In this document: positions 5,763 through 5,763 of the stretch, in pieces | Numbering within the stretch: the stretch's first letter is position 1 | Layout: every line of letters begins with the position of its first letter | NCBI GenBank assembly: GCA_020200675.1 | Contig: JAIVIG010000310.1 | Location: 8,725 to 14,487, forward strand | DNA length: 5,763 nucleotides | Direction: 5' to 3' | Source: Actinomycetota bacterium | GTDB lineage: Bacteria > Actinomycetota > Rubrobacteria > Rubrobacterales > Rubrobacteraceae | Translations under genes and position numbers: made by a program | Notes under the pieces: model-generated | Told to the model about the DNA's origin: nothing | The model's input: the letters and a program-made list of their open reading frames with translations, nothing else | Database searches by the model: none

Positions 5763-5763
5763 G

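Overview
The window is GC-rich bacterial DNA whose coding frames strongly prefer G or C at the third codon position. The protein families (an actinobacterial-style multi-TM/GAF HisKA_3 kinase, a NarL-type regulator, an Acg-type nitroreductase) suggest a high-GC actinobacterium. Rubrobacteria or a relative is my best guess, but that is recognition by eye and not a search result.

Layout. Plus strand, 2-2410: a two-component pair. The sensor kinase enters from the left edge (its start is outside the window) and its regulator follows with an ATGA stop/start overlap at 1715-1718. The kinase reading frame is broken near 1550-1571, and the rest of its ATP-binding domain continues one frame over. After a 237-bp spacer (2411-2647), a classical short-chain dehydrogenase/reductase lies at 2648-3517, with a GC-rich hairpin over its stop codon. 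It converges on a minus-strand cluster read from the right edge: a TetR-family regulator (N-terminus outside the window), a small three-helix membrane protein, and an Acg-family FMN nitroreductase. The spacing is 36 bp and then an 11-bp overlap, which indicates one transcript. The nitroreductase is broken near 4211-4216 by a frame change that also appears to remove about 40 residues. A 42-codon minus-strand ORF with strong third-position G/C bias follows it.

How the genes fit together. The kinase/regulator pair is a self-contained signalling unit that probably controls genes outside the window. The TetR gene leads its own operon and probably autoregulates it together with the membrane protein and the redox enzyme. 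Two broken genes in 5.8 kb mean either local gene decay or sequence error. The kinase break looks like a one-base event. The nitroreductase break looks like a larger deletion and is harder to blame on a base-calling slip.

I found no tRNA, rRNA, CRISPR array, insertion sequence or phage gene. I see no clearly new system. The most unusual points are the two gene breaks, a 12-bp triplication inside the nitroreductase signal segment, and the small unexplained ORF at 3536-3664.
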